18,024 bases of DNA, from NCBI GenBank assembly GCA_937959145.1, contig CALGMC010000101.1:1-18024 (forward strand), given 5' to 3'. Under the pieces are notes generated by a model. The model saw nothing but the letters and a program-made list of their open reading frames with translations, was not told the DNA's origin and did not search any database. The first letter of the stretch is position 1. The number at the start of each line of letters is the position of its first letter. The position numbers and the translations under genes are program-made. Of this stretch, positions 6,878 through 13,551 are shown in pieces. This DNA is from an uncultured Chlorobiales bacterium. Its GTDB lineage: Bacteria; Bacteroidota; Chlorobiia; Chlorobiales; Thermochlorobacteraceae.

Positions 6878-9027
6878 GATACTCTCTTTTCAGTTTGCTC
6901 TTTGTTGTCTTTCAAATGGGCTTTCTTCGCGCCCAATCCCACTACGAGGTGCAAGGCATTGTCTCGATTGAAGCCGAATCTATCCCATCGCGACAAGGCT
7001 TTTCGCTCAAACGTCAATACACAGGCGAAGGCTTGAAAAGCGATTCATCTTACAGTGCCTTTGATGTTGAAATTGAATTTTCACAAGCGGGCAATTACGA
7101 CGTGTGGATTTTAGGTCGCGCCGAAAAGCCGGCTTCGCGCAAAGCCTCTCTCCGTATCGCCAATCAAACTACTGAACTTGACTTCGGCGAACAGTTCTCG
7201 CTCATCTGGCAAAAAGCCACTCGCCCGCTTCCGATTTCCCGACTTGGCAAACACCGCCTCTCACTCCAAACATCCCAGCAGCAAGGGCTTTTGATTGATA
7301 AACTCATGCTCATTCGCAATGGATTTACTGCGCCAAGCGGCATGGGCTTTTCAGAAACTTCATCTCGCGCCGCAACGCCAATCAAGACGGGCTTCGACAG
7401 TTCGCTCGTGATTCCGCCACATTGGGCATTCGGCGTGCTATACGGCGGCTACACCAATCAATCTGAATCAGAAGCAACCGTTCAACGCTTAATTGACGAA
7501 GGCTATCCGATTGACGCCTATTGGATTGATTCATGGTTTTGGGATTATCAAACCAAAGGCAAAGGACCGAAAGGCTATTTGGATTTCATCGGCGATACGC
7601 TCGCATTTCCGAATGTTGAATCGATGTGGAAGAAATTTGAATCGCTCAATGTGAAAGCAGGCATTTGGGTTTGGAACACCATTTTGAAGGACGGCAACGA
7701 ATCAGCGTTCAGCGACTTCGAATCACGCGGCTTTTTCAAGAGCGTTTATCTCAACAAAGACCGATGGCACAACAAAGATGGAAATTCGCTCACTGGCGAT
7801 ATTGACTTCGCCAATCCTGACGCCGCCCGACTTTGGAAAGAAAAACTCAAACCGTTCTTTGATAAAGGATTGGACTTTCTCAAACTCGACCGCGAAGCCG
7901 ACGTGCCTTATCTCAAAGCCAACTTTGAAGCAACAGCGGAACTGGGAAAAGAAACCAACGGGCGCGGCTTCATTCTCTCACACCTCATGCATTCCGACAA
8001 TCCCGACTTCAAAAAATATCCGACCAAGTGGACGGGCGACGCAAAAATTGCTTGGACACAACCCGACTTCCCCGACTTTTCACAATACGCCATGGGCGGC
8101 TATAAAGAAAACATCGAGATGGTTGCAAACCCACATCGCTCAACCTACGCAATTCCCTTTTTGGCGCACGACGCAGGCGGCTACGACTTCTTCGGCACAA
8201 CCGATACACTTGCACAATGGGATGAACTCTACATTCGTTGGATTCAATTCGCCTCGTTCAGTCCGATAATGACCGTGTTTTCAACCGCGAAAAATCCGAG
8301 AAAAAATCACCCCTATCTCTTCTCAAAAGAAGCACAAGAAAATTTCAAGTTTTACACCGCACTGCGCCTTCGACTTTTTCCTTATCGCTATACCCTCGCC
8401 TTGAACGCACGTTTGAACAGCACGCAAATGATTTCATCATCGCCCGAAAACCCTCATCAATTCTTGCTTGGACGCGATTTGTTCATCGCGCCCGTTTTGG
8501 AACAAGGCGCAACCACGATGCTCGTTCATCTTCCCGAAGGCAAGTGGATTGATTTTTATTCCGAAGAAATTTACGATGGCAATCAAACGATTCGCGTTCA
8601 AACGCCGCTCTTACGGCTTCCGATTTTTATTCGCAAAGGCGCGATTCTTCCAACAAGAAGTAATGCGCGAAGCATTGAACTTGGCTCAAACGACACGCTC
8701 ACACTTGACATCTACCCCGATGGTTTCTCGTCTTTCACCTTGCTTGAAGACGACGGCAGAAGCAACGATTACCTAAGCGACGGCATTGGCAGAACCACGC
8801 TTTCATACTCGGAACAAGAAAAATCTTTAACCATTGAAGCGATGCAGGGCAAGTTTGAGGGCTTTCCGAAAGAGCGATTTTTGAATGTTAAAATTCACTT
8901 CGTCAAAAGCGCAACAAGCGTCGCGCACAATGAGCGTTCAATCTCAACGTTCAATCTTCAAGATGATGTGTTGAACATTCCGATAGTGATTTCAACATCT
9001 GAACGAAACGAAATTCGCTGGAAGTGA
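6874..9027 (+). CDS. Secreted GH31 glycosidase with N-terminal carbohydrate-binding-like domain
   Basis: Glycoside hydrolase family 31 (alpha-glucosidase/alpha-xylosidase group, retaining), 717 residues. Residues 1-21 form a Sec signal peptide ending FLRA/Q. Residues about 24-150 look like a CBM6/CBM35-type beta-sandwich (IEAESI near the start, then GNYDVWILGRAE). The TIM barrel begins near YPIDAYWIDSWFW. The nucleophile candidate is Asp339 in FLKLDRE and the acid/base candidate is Asp389 in WTGDAK; AHDAGGYDFFG (431-441) matches the family DIGGF region. A beta-sandwich with YPDGFSSFTLLEDDG closes the protein. The nucleophile motif differs from the common WxDMNE and KTDFGE forms, so specificity cannot be read off. 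ATG 6874 overlaps the upstream stop (ATGA). Met15 is an alternative start but would cut off the signal peptide. The stop directly abuts the convergent crcB stop. It may act with the GH125 enzyme on alpha-linked glycans. Confidence 0.9.
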   Translation: MRYSLFSLLFVVFQMGFLRAQSHYEVQGIVSIEAESIPSRQGFSLKRQYTGEGLKSDSSYSAFDVEIEFSQAGNYDVWILGRAEKPASRKASLRIANQTTELDFGEQFSLIWQKATRPLPISRLGKHRLSLQTSQQQGLLIDKLMLIRNGFTAPSGMGFSETSSRAATPIKTGFDSSLVIPPHWAFGVLYGGYTNQSESEATVQRLIDEGYPIDAYWIDSWFWDYQTKGKGPKGYLDFIGDTLAFPNVESMWKKFESLNVKAGIWVWNTILKDGNESAFSDFESRGFFKSVYLNKDRWHNKDGNSLTGDIDFANPDAARLWKEKLKPFFDKGLDFLKLDREADVPYLKANFEATAELGKETNGRGFILSHLMHSDNPDFKKYPTKWTGDAKIAWTQPDFPDFSQYAMGGYKENIEMVANPHRSTYAIPFLAHDAGGYDFFGTTDTLAQWDELYIRWIQFASFSPIMTVFSTAKNPRKNHPYLFSKEAQENFKFYTALRLRLFPYRYTLALNARLNSTQMISSSPENPHQFLLGRDLFIAPVLEQGATTMLVHLPEGKWIDFYSEEIYDGNQTIRVQTPLLRLPIFIRKGAILPTRSNARSIELGSNDTLTLDIYPDGFSSFTLLEDDGRSNDYLSDGIGRTTLSYSEQEKSLTIEAMQGKFEGFPKERFLNVKIHFVKSATSVAHNERSISTFNLQDDVLNIPIVISTSERNEIRWK

Positions 9028-9417
9028 TTACAGTTGCCTGACGAGTGAAATGCCGAGATAAGTCGCAAGGAAACAAACCAAGAGGGAGAGCGCAATGTTT
9101 AAGAAGCCGACGAAATACTTTCCGTTGAGCAAGAGTTCGACCGTTTCAAAACTGAATGTGGAAAATGTGGTCAATCCGCCTAAGAAGCCCGTTGTGAGTG
9201 CAATTCGCAAGGTTGGAGAAATCACACTGCCGCGCAAGGCAACTTCAAAAATAATTCCGATGATAAACGAGCCAATGATGTTGACGGCAAGCGTGCCGTA
9301 GGGAAAGGCTTTTCCAAGCCATGCGTTTAACCCGCTTGAAATCAGGTAGCGCGAAATACAGCCCGCTCCACCAAAGAGTCCAATCAAAAGAAGTGTGAAA
9401 GTTTTGCTTTGTTCCAT
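9028..9417 (-). CDS. crcB: Fluoride channel CrcB/Fluc
   Basis: A 129-residue, four-helix inner-membrane fluoride channel that works as a dual-topology dimer and protects the cell from fluoride. Family motifs are GGAGCISRY (residues 16-24), YGTLAVNIIGSF with the conserved Asn46, and GFLGGLTTFSTFSFE (77-91) holding the two pore Phe residues (Phe85 and Phe88) and the Na+-site region. I chose the ATG at 9417, which gives the family N-terminus with AAAGAG just upstream; the frame is open further upstream through the neighbouring gene but does not code for family sequence there. It lies 4 bp after the stop of the 70-residue membrane protein, so the two are probably one operon. No fluoride riboswitch is visible upstream of the operon. 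It ends directly against the GH31 stop. Confidence 0.95.
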   Translation of the reverse strand: MEQSKTFTLLLIGLFGGAGCISRYLISSGLNAWLGKAFPYGTLAVNIIGSFIIGIIFEVALRGSVISPTLRIALTTGFLGGLTTFSTFSFETVELLLNGKYFVGFLNIALSLLVCFLATYLGISLVRQL

Positions 9418-9421
9418 CTCT

Positions 9422-9634
9422 TTAGTCTTTGCCTTCTCGCTGTTTGCGCTGATAGACGATTTCTTCGTAAATACTAATGAGTTCATTGTAAATGCCAATG
9501 CCGATAATGGTCGGTGCCCAAAGCCCAACAAAGATTCCGGCAAGTTCATGGTTGGGGCTTGTTGCAAAAACGAAAAGGTAAATTGAAAGTGCGATTGAAA
9601 TTCCTGCGCCCAAGAAGTAGTAAATCGGCTTCAT
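9422..9634 (-). CDS. Small two-helix membrane protein upstream of crcB
   Basis: A 70-residue hypothetical protein. Two hydrophobic segments are visible: YYFLGAGISIALSIYLFVFA near the N-terminus and AGIFVGLWAPTIIGIGIY in the middle. A charged C-terminal tail follows (EEIVYQRKQREGKD). I do not recognise a named family. It starts at an ATG facing the divergent lipoprotein gene and ends 4 bp before crcB, so it is probably co-transcribed with the fluoride channel; whether it is functionally tied to it is unknown. The tight coupling and the clean two-helix pattern support it as a real gene. Confidence 0.75.
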   Translation of the reverse strand: MKPIYYFLGAGISIALSIYLFVFATSPNHELAGIFVGLWAPTIIGIGIYNELISIYEEIVYQRKQREGKD

Positions 9635-9737
9635 GATTGGTTTTTACTTTTTGAAACAGTTGAGGAATTTAAGCAAGATTCGTTTCAGTTTTTGTAACTT
9701 CGTTCATCACTTTTCACAACTCAAATATATTTCACAC
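9635..9737. promoter_or_regulatory. Divergent intergenic region (small membrane protein-crcB / HMA lipoprotein)
   Basis: At 103 bp this is the longest gap in the window, T- and A-rich, between two divergent start codons. It should hold promoters for both directions. A TATATT hexamer at 9726-9731 resembles a -10 box but lies only 6 bp before the ATG at 9738. I see no strong -35/-10 pair and no folded element resembling a fluoride riboswitch. Confidence 0.4.
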
Positions 9738-10043
9738 ATGAAGATTTTATCTTTTGTTCTCGCGCTTTTCGTCTTTATCGGTTGCGGCTCTGAAAAAAAA
9801 GAAGCCCCAAAGCCTGCCGTCGTGAAAGTTTCTTTTAAGATTGATGGAATGGTTTGCAGCAGCTGCGAAAAATCGATTGAATCAAAATTAACCAAGATTG
9901 AGGGCGTAAAATCCGTGAATGTAAGCCAAGAAAATGGCGACGCAGAAGTTGAATTTGATGCCTCTAAAATCAGCGAGGAAAAGTTGATTGCTGGCATTAG
10001 CGAATTAGGCTACAAAGCCGCTGTTAAATCAGCACAACAGTAA
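9738..10043 (+). CDS. Heavy-metal-associated (HMA) domain lipoprotein, MerP/CopZ-like
   Basis: A 101-residue product. Residues 1-16 form a lipoprotein signal (hydrophobic LALFVFIGC, modified Cys16 followed by GSEKK), so the protein should be lipid-anchored outside the cytoplasm. Residues about 28-97 form one HMA ferredoxin-like domain with the metal-binding motif GMVCSSC (Cys40 and Cys43). It probably binds Cu(I), Zn(II), Hg(II) or a similar soft metal; the metal cannot be told from sequence. I chose the ATG at 9738 because it begins the signal peptide; the open frame runs further upstream without such a signal. It leads a plus-strand series with the YtxH-like gene 13 bp downstream. Confidence 0.9.
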   Translation: MKILSFVLALFVFIGCGSEKKEAPKPAVVKVSFKIDGMVCSSCEKSIESKLTKIEGVKSVNVSQENGDAEVEFDASKISEEKLIAGISELGYKAAVKSAQQ

Positions 10044-10056
10044 CATTTTTAGCAGT

Positions 10057-10419
10057 ATGCAGAAGAATGAGTTTTACAAGGGTCTATTTTGGGGAACGCT
10101 CCTTGGTGCGGGCATTGGCACCGTGATGGGCATTCTTTTTGCCCCGCGCAAAGGTGAAGACACGCGCCGCGCATTGTTCGAGGGGCTGAATGCGGGCTTG
10201 AACCCTGAACCTGATTTCCCGCTCGGCGACATGCCCGTTCCGAATAGCATTCCGCCCAAAGAAGGCGCGACGCCCGCCGACATAGAAAATGAAGCCAAAC
10301 GCCGCGCCGACGACATCATCGACGAAGCACGCCTCGAAGCGCAACGCCTTATCCGCGAAGCCAATACCTTGCTACGCGAAGCCGAAAAATCAGGCAAAGG
10401 TAAAACCAATGGCTTGTAA
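10057..10419 (+). CDS. YtxH-like small membrane protein
   Basis: A 120-residue protein of the YtxH/gas-vesicle-like group. One Gly-rich transmembrane segment spans residues about 9-28 (GLFWGTLLGAGIGTVMGILF) and is followed at once by APRKGEDTR (29-37), the typical YtxH signature. A Pro/Gly-rich linker follows, then a charged amphipathic, probably coiled-coil helix at about 75-112 (for example RADDIIDEARLEAQRLIREA). Some family members respond to stress; no biochemical role is established for this one. It follows the HMA lipoprotein by 13 bp. Confidence 0.85.
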   Translation: MQKNEFYKGLFWGTLLGAGIGTVMGILFAPRKGEDTRRALFEGLNAGLNPEPDFPLGDMPVPNSIPPKEGATPADIENEAKRRADDIIDEARLEAQRLIREANTLLREAEKSGKGKTNGL

Positions 10420-10430
10420 TTTTTTTGATT

Positions 10431-10448
10431 GAATCTCTTCAAAGATTC
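10431..10448. repeat. Short inverted repeat between the YtxH-like and Uma2-like genes
   Basis: GAATCT and AGATTC are perfect 6-bp inverted arms around a 6-nt loop, in the 36-bp gap between the two genes. There is no T-run after it on the plus strand (a run of T lies before it), so it does not look like an intrinsic terminator. It could be a small operator or chance. Confidence 0.4.
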
Positions 10449-10455
10449 CTGATAT

Positions 10456-10881
10456 ATGATTACGCTCGAAGAAGTCAAGGCAATAGGAATCAACGCACCA
10501 ATGGAACACCAAAGCGTGATTGCTAAACTCTTGACGCGCCTTGGCAGAATGTACTACGACCTCAAAACAATCTCTCTCGAGCCGCTTCCTGAAACAATGC
10601 TTGATGAAACGAAAACAAGCCCTGTTCCCGATGTTATGCTCTGCGACCATGTTCATGACACCGTTCCCGTGATTATCGAGGTTACACGAACTCGCACGGT
10701 GCAAGCCGACATGAAAAAAATTATTTCGCTTATCACAGCAGAGGAATACGGCATCGTCGAAGGATTCGTTTATGATTACAAGAAAAACGAATGGCACAAG
10801 TATAAAAAGGACACAGGAGAAGTAACGACCCACCCGTCGTTCTGCGATACGCTCAACTTAGACTTGGCAACGCTTGTATGA
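10456..10881 (+). CDS. Uma2-like PD-(D/E)XK-fold protein
   Basis: A 141-residue protein resembling small Uma2-family members, which have a restriction-endonuclease-like fold. Visible active-site-like elements are PVPDVML (Asp59) and PVIIEVT (Glu75), followed by ADMKK (Asp85, Lys87, Lys88) and YGIVEGFVYDY, the order seen in Uma2 proteins. The canonical E-x-K has no Lys at the third position (E-V-T), as is common in Uma2. The N-terminal half (EHQSVIAKLLTRLG and LEPLPETMLDE) is like other short Bacteroidota homologues as I remember them. No signal peptide is present. Substrate and role are unknown; Uma2 proteins are widespread, often poorly characterised, and some are linked to mobile DNA. The start at 10456 is the first ATG in frame; no Shine-Dalgarno sequence is seen. 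Confidence 0.65.
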   Translation: MITLEEVKAIGINAPMEHQSVIAKLLTRLGRMYYDLKTISLEPLPETMLDETKTSPVPDVMLCDHVHDTVPVIIEVTRTRTVQADMKKIISLITAEEYGIVEGFVYDYKKNEWHKYKKDTGEVTTHPSFCDTLNLDLATLV

Positions 10882-10942
10882 CACATGCTACAAGGCGTCC
10901 AACCATTCTTCTATCAATCCTTAACCAACCGATTCGCCGTTC

Positions 10943-11716
10943 ATGCTCACTTACGCCGCAAGAAATTTAGATAAGCGAGAAAAACCTGTTATCCTTCTTC
11001 ACGCCTTTCCGCTTTCCGCTGAGATGTGGCTGAATCAACTCGATGCGCTTGCCGACAACGGCTACGCCGCGCTCGCACCAAATGCTTTCGGTTTCAACGA
11101 TTCCCCACCCAAACAAGATTGGACTTTTAACGACTACGCCGACGCGCTTCGCGATTTGATGCGCTCGCTCGAGATTTCACAAGCCACGATAGTTGGAATT
11201 TCAATGGGCGGATATAAAGCCTTCGCCTTTTGGAAAAAGTATCCCGAAAAAGTCCGCTCGCTTGTGCTTTGCGCCACGCGCGCCGAAGCCGATTCGCCTG
11301 AAGCCAGAAGAGCACGATACGAGTTTATCGATGCTGTTTTGAAGAACGGCAAAGAAGAAGCCGTTGCGCGAATGATTCCCAAACTTCTTGGCGAAACTTC
11401 TCACCGCTCACGCCCCGACATTGTCAAGCGTGTTGAATCTATCATTCGTCAACACTCACCTGCTTCGATTGCTGAAACGCTCAAAGCCCTTGCGTTGCGC
11501 GAAGATTCCACCTCGCTTCTTGCGTCTATCACAGTGCCAACGCTTGTCATTGCGGGCGCGGAAGACGCCTTGATGAGCGACGCCGTTATGAAAGTCATTC
11601 ACGATGGCATTCCAAATAGCCAAATGAAAATCATCGACGGCGCAGGTCACTTACCAAACCTCGAGCAACCCGACATCTTTAACTTGTACCTTTTAGAACA
11701 CCTGCACAAACTTTAA
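10943..11716 (+). CDS. Alpha/beta-hydrolase fold protein
   Basis: A 257-residue alpha/beta hydrolase (Abhydrolase_1). The oxyanion region is LLHAFPLS, the nucleophile elbow GISMGG puts Ser87 in place, Asp208 lies in AGAEDALM, and His236 lies in GAGHLPNLEQP, completing a Ser-Asp-His triad. No signal peptide is seen, so it should be cytoplasmic. Such enzymes include esterases, lactonases and BioH- or MenH-like hydrolases; the substrate cannot be read from the sequence. It is 61 bp after the Uma2-like gene and ends 3 bp before the MarC-family start, so it is probably co-transcribed with the latter. Confidence 0.9.
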   Translation: MLTYAARNLDKREKPVILLHAFPLSAEMWLNQLDALADNGYAALAPNAFGFNDSPPKQDWTFNDYADALRDLMRSLEISQATIVGISMGGYKAFAFWKKYPEKVRSLVLCATRAEADSPEARRARYEFIDAVLKNGKEEAVARMIPKLLGETSHRSRPDIVKRVESIIRQHSPASIAETLKALALREDSTSLLASITVPTLVIAGAEDALMSDAVMKVIHDGIPNSQMKIIDGAGHLPNLEQPDIFNLYLLEHLHKL

Positions 11717-11719
11717 GGC

Positions 11720-12352
11720 ATGTTTCTTTTCATTGAAGGCGCAATGCCCGCATTAAGCTTTGACAATTTCTTGCTCACCTTTATCCCGCTCTTTGTTGCC
11801 ATTGACGCGCCTGGCGCCTTGCCGATTTTCATTAGCCTTACTCAATCTTTTCCTGACAACAAACGTCGACGCCTCACCACACAAGCCGTGCTCACCGCCT
11901 TTGGTATTGCAATTATGATTATGATTGGCGGACAGCAGATTTTCGGCTTTCTCGGCATTAGCATTTCCGATTTCCGAATTGCAGGCGGCTTAATTTTGCT
12001 CTTAATCGCCATTCGCGATTTGGTGCAGTCCGGCGCCGATGAATCCAAACAGCCCGCTGACCCTGAAAATGTTAGCATCGTTCCGCTTGGCATTCCCTTG
12101 ATTGCTGGTCCTGCTGTGCTGACGACTTTGCTGATTCTCAACGACACTTACGGCTTTTTAATGACAACGCTCTCGCTCGTTTTGAACCTTGTAATTGTGT
12201 TTTTGCTCTTCTACTTTTCGGAGTATGTAAGGCGGTTGATGGGACCAAACGGCGCAAAAGCCGTTGCTAAAGTCGCATCGCTCTTCATGGCGGCAATCGC
12301 CGTCATGATGATTCGCGTCGGCATTTTAGATGTAATTGCTCAAATCAAGTAA
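11720..12352 (+). CDS. MarC-family (UPF0056) integral membrane protein
   Basis: A 210-residue inner-membrane protein of the MarC/YchE family with about six hydrophobic helices. Typical segments are AIDAPGALPIFISL, the FRIAGGLILLLIAI helix and VPLGIPLIAGPAVLTTLLIL. The function of the family is not settled; an early link of MarC to multiple antibiotic resistance was not confirmed. Two starts are possible: ATG 11720, 3 bp after the hydrolase stop, or ATG 11744, which has GAAGG 4 nt upstream and would begin MPALSFDNFLLTF. The second may be the true start (202 residues). The stop at 12350-12352 abuts the stop of the convergent cysteine desulfurase. Confidence 0.9.
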   Translation: MFLFIEGAMPALSFDNFLLTFIPLFVAIDAPGALPIFISLTQSFPDNKRRRLTTQAVLTAFGIAIMIMIGGQQIFGFLGISISDFRIAGGLILLLIAIRDLVQSGADESKQPADPENVSIVPLGIPLIAGPAVLTTLLILNDTYGFLMTTLSLVLNLVIVFLLFYFSEYVRRLMGPNGAKAVAKVASLFMAAIAVMMIRVGILDVIAQIK

Positions 12353-13510
12353 TCACAGCAACCGTTTGAGCACGTCGGCAAATCGTGTTGCCGCCTCCCG
12401 AACTTCCTCTATCGTGTTGAACTTTGAAAACGATACCCTCACGCTTGCACGCGCTTCGTGCTCGGTTTTTCCAAGTGCCAAGAGCACATGCGACGGCTTC
12501 GCCGTTCCGCTGGTGCATGCGCTTCCGCTTGAAACAGCAACGCCTGCCGCATCCAACGCAAGCAAAAGCACATCGCCCGCCAGTTTTTGTTCGGTTGGAA
12601 TTGGAAACGAAAGGTTAATGATGTGCGGTAGTTTATTGGTTTCGTCGCCGTTCAAAGAAAACGGAACATTCAGTTCAGAAAGCGAATCAAGAAAGGCTTT
12701 TTGAAGCGACTGTGCTTGTAAGTTTGTTTGTTGGAGATTTTGTTGAGACTGTTTGAACGCTTTGGCAAGTGCTACGCTAAATGCGACATTTTCCGTGCTG
12801 GCGCGACGATTGCGCTCGTGCGTTCCGCCATGCAAGAGCGATTCGAGTTGAACGCCCGTGCGAATGTAAATCGCTCCGATGCCTTTTGGCGCGTAAAATT
12901 TATGCCCTGCAATCGCCATCATATCAACGCCAAGTTCATCGACATTGAGTTTCAACTTGCCCGCGCTTTGAACCGCGTCTGTGTGGAAAATGGCGTTGTA
13001 GGATTTGGCTATCGCCGCGATTTCCTTGATGGGATTGATGTTGCCAAGTTCGTTATTGGCGTGCATGATGGAAATCAGGTTCAGGCAATTTGGACGGATT
13101 TTCTGTTTGAGGTCGTCCAAGTCCAACCGTCCGCGCGCATCGTGCGCGACATCTTCCACCGCTACGCCGAACTTTTTTTGAAGCCACTCGACCGTTTCCA
13201 AAACCGCCTTGTGTTCCAACTTTGACGTGATGATTTGAATCGGCTTGCCAAGCGTTGCCAACACAACGCCTTTAAGCGAGAGGTTATCGGCTTCTGTTCC
13301 GCTCGATGTAAAAAAAACTTCCGACGGCTTTGCGCCGATTTCTTTCGCCAATTCTTCGCGTGCCAACTCGAGCGCGTTTCGTGTTTGCTGTCCGAATGCA
13401 TGAATGGAAGAGGCGTTTCCGAACTGCGTTTCAAGAAATGGCAACAGTTCTTTGACGATGTCGGGCTCGACGGGCGTTGTTGAGGCGTTATCGAGATAAA
13501 TTCGTGTCAT
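12353..13510 (-). CDS. Cysteine desulfurase (NifS/IscS-like, class V aminotransferase)
   Basis: A 385-residue PLP enzyme that takes sulfur from L-cysteine as a persulfide for Fe-S cluster assembly, thiolated tRNA or cofactors. Family residues are visible: IYLDNASTTP at the N-terminus, SSGTEADN (69-76), His100 in SKLEHKAVLE, Asp178 and Gln181 in HTDAVQSAG, the PLP lysine Lys204 in AGHKFYAPKGIG, and the catalytic Cys332 in SSGSACTSG. HGGTHERNRRASTEN is the substrate-binding signature. The ATG at 13510 is the family start. It lies 41 bp after rsmG on the same strand. No iscU, iscR or suf gene is in the window, so whether it serves Fe-S assembly or tRNA thiolation is open. Confidence 0.95.
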   Translation of the reverse strand: MTRIYLDNASTTPVEPDIVKELLPFLETQFGNASSIHAFGQQTRNALELAREELAKEIGAKPSEVFFTSSGTEADNLSLKGVVLATLGKPIQIITSKLEHKAVLETVEWLQKKFGVAVEDVAHDARGRLDLDDLKQKIRPNCLNLISIMHANNELGNINPIKEIAAIAKSYNAIFHTDAVQSAGKLKLNVDELGVDMMAIAGHKFYAPKGIGAIYIRTGVQLESLLHGGTHERNRRASTENVAFSVALAKAFKQSQQNLQQTNLQAQSLQKAFLDSLSELNVPFSLNGDETNKLPHIINLSFPIPTEQKLAGDVLLLALDAAGVAVSSGSACTSGTAKPSHVLLALGKTEHEARASVRVSFSKFNTIEEVREAATRFADVLKRLL

Positions 13511-13551
13511 TCAAGTTTTCAATCTCTTTTGAGAAGTTTCAAACGGCTTTT

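Noticed and set aside
7778..8269. 163-residue plus-strand frame inside GH31
   Set aside because: It overlaps the catalytic core of GH31 in another frame and is rich in Thr/Pro/Ser as expected of a shifted reading.
9703..9731. TTCATC - 17 bp - TATATT promoter-like pair before the HMA lipoprotein
   Set aside because: The -35 match is poor and the -10 would lie only 6 bp from the ATG, needing a nearly leaderless transcript.
9635..9737. Possible fluoride riboswitch upstream of the crcB operon
   Set aside because: I find no match to the conserved GC-rich core of the crcB RNA motif; the region is AT-rich without a matching fold by eye.
10390..10833. 147-residue open frame on the minus strand opposite the Uma2-like gene
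   Set aside because: It is antisense to a frame with recognisable motifs, has no family resemblance, and its composition (Cys/His/Phe rich) looks like a reverse-strand artefact.
10885..10974. 29-codon open frame between the Uma2-like and hydrolase genes
   Set aside because: It overlaps the hydrolase start in another frame, has no ribosome-binding site and no recognisable features.
12728..13225. 165-residue open frame on the plus strand inside the cysteine desulfurase gene
   Set aside because: It lies wholly antisense to a well-recognised enzyme and has no motif of its own.
13523..13534. TCTC-TTTT-GAGA hairpin between rsmG and the cysteine desulfurase
   Set aside because: A 4-bp AT/GC-mixed stem is too weak for a terminator or regulatory hairpin call and is expected by chance.
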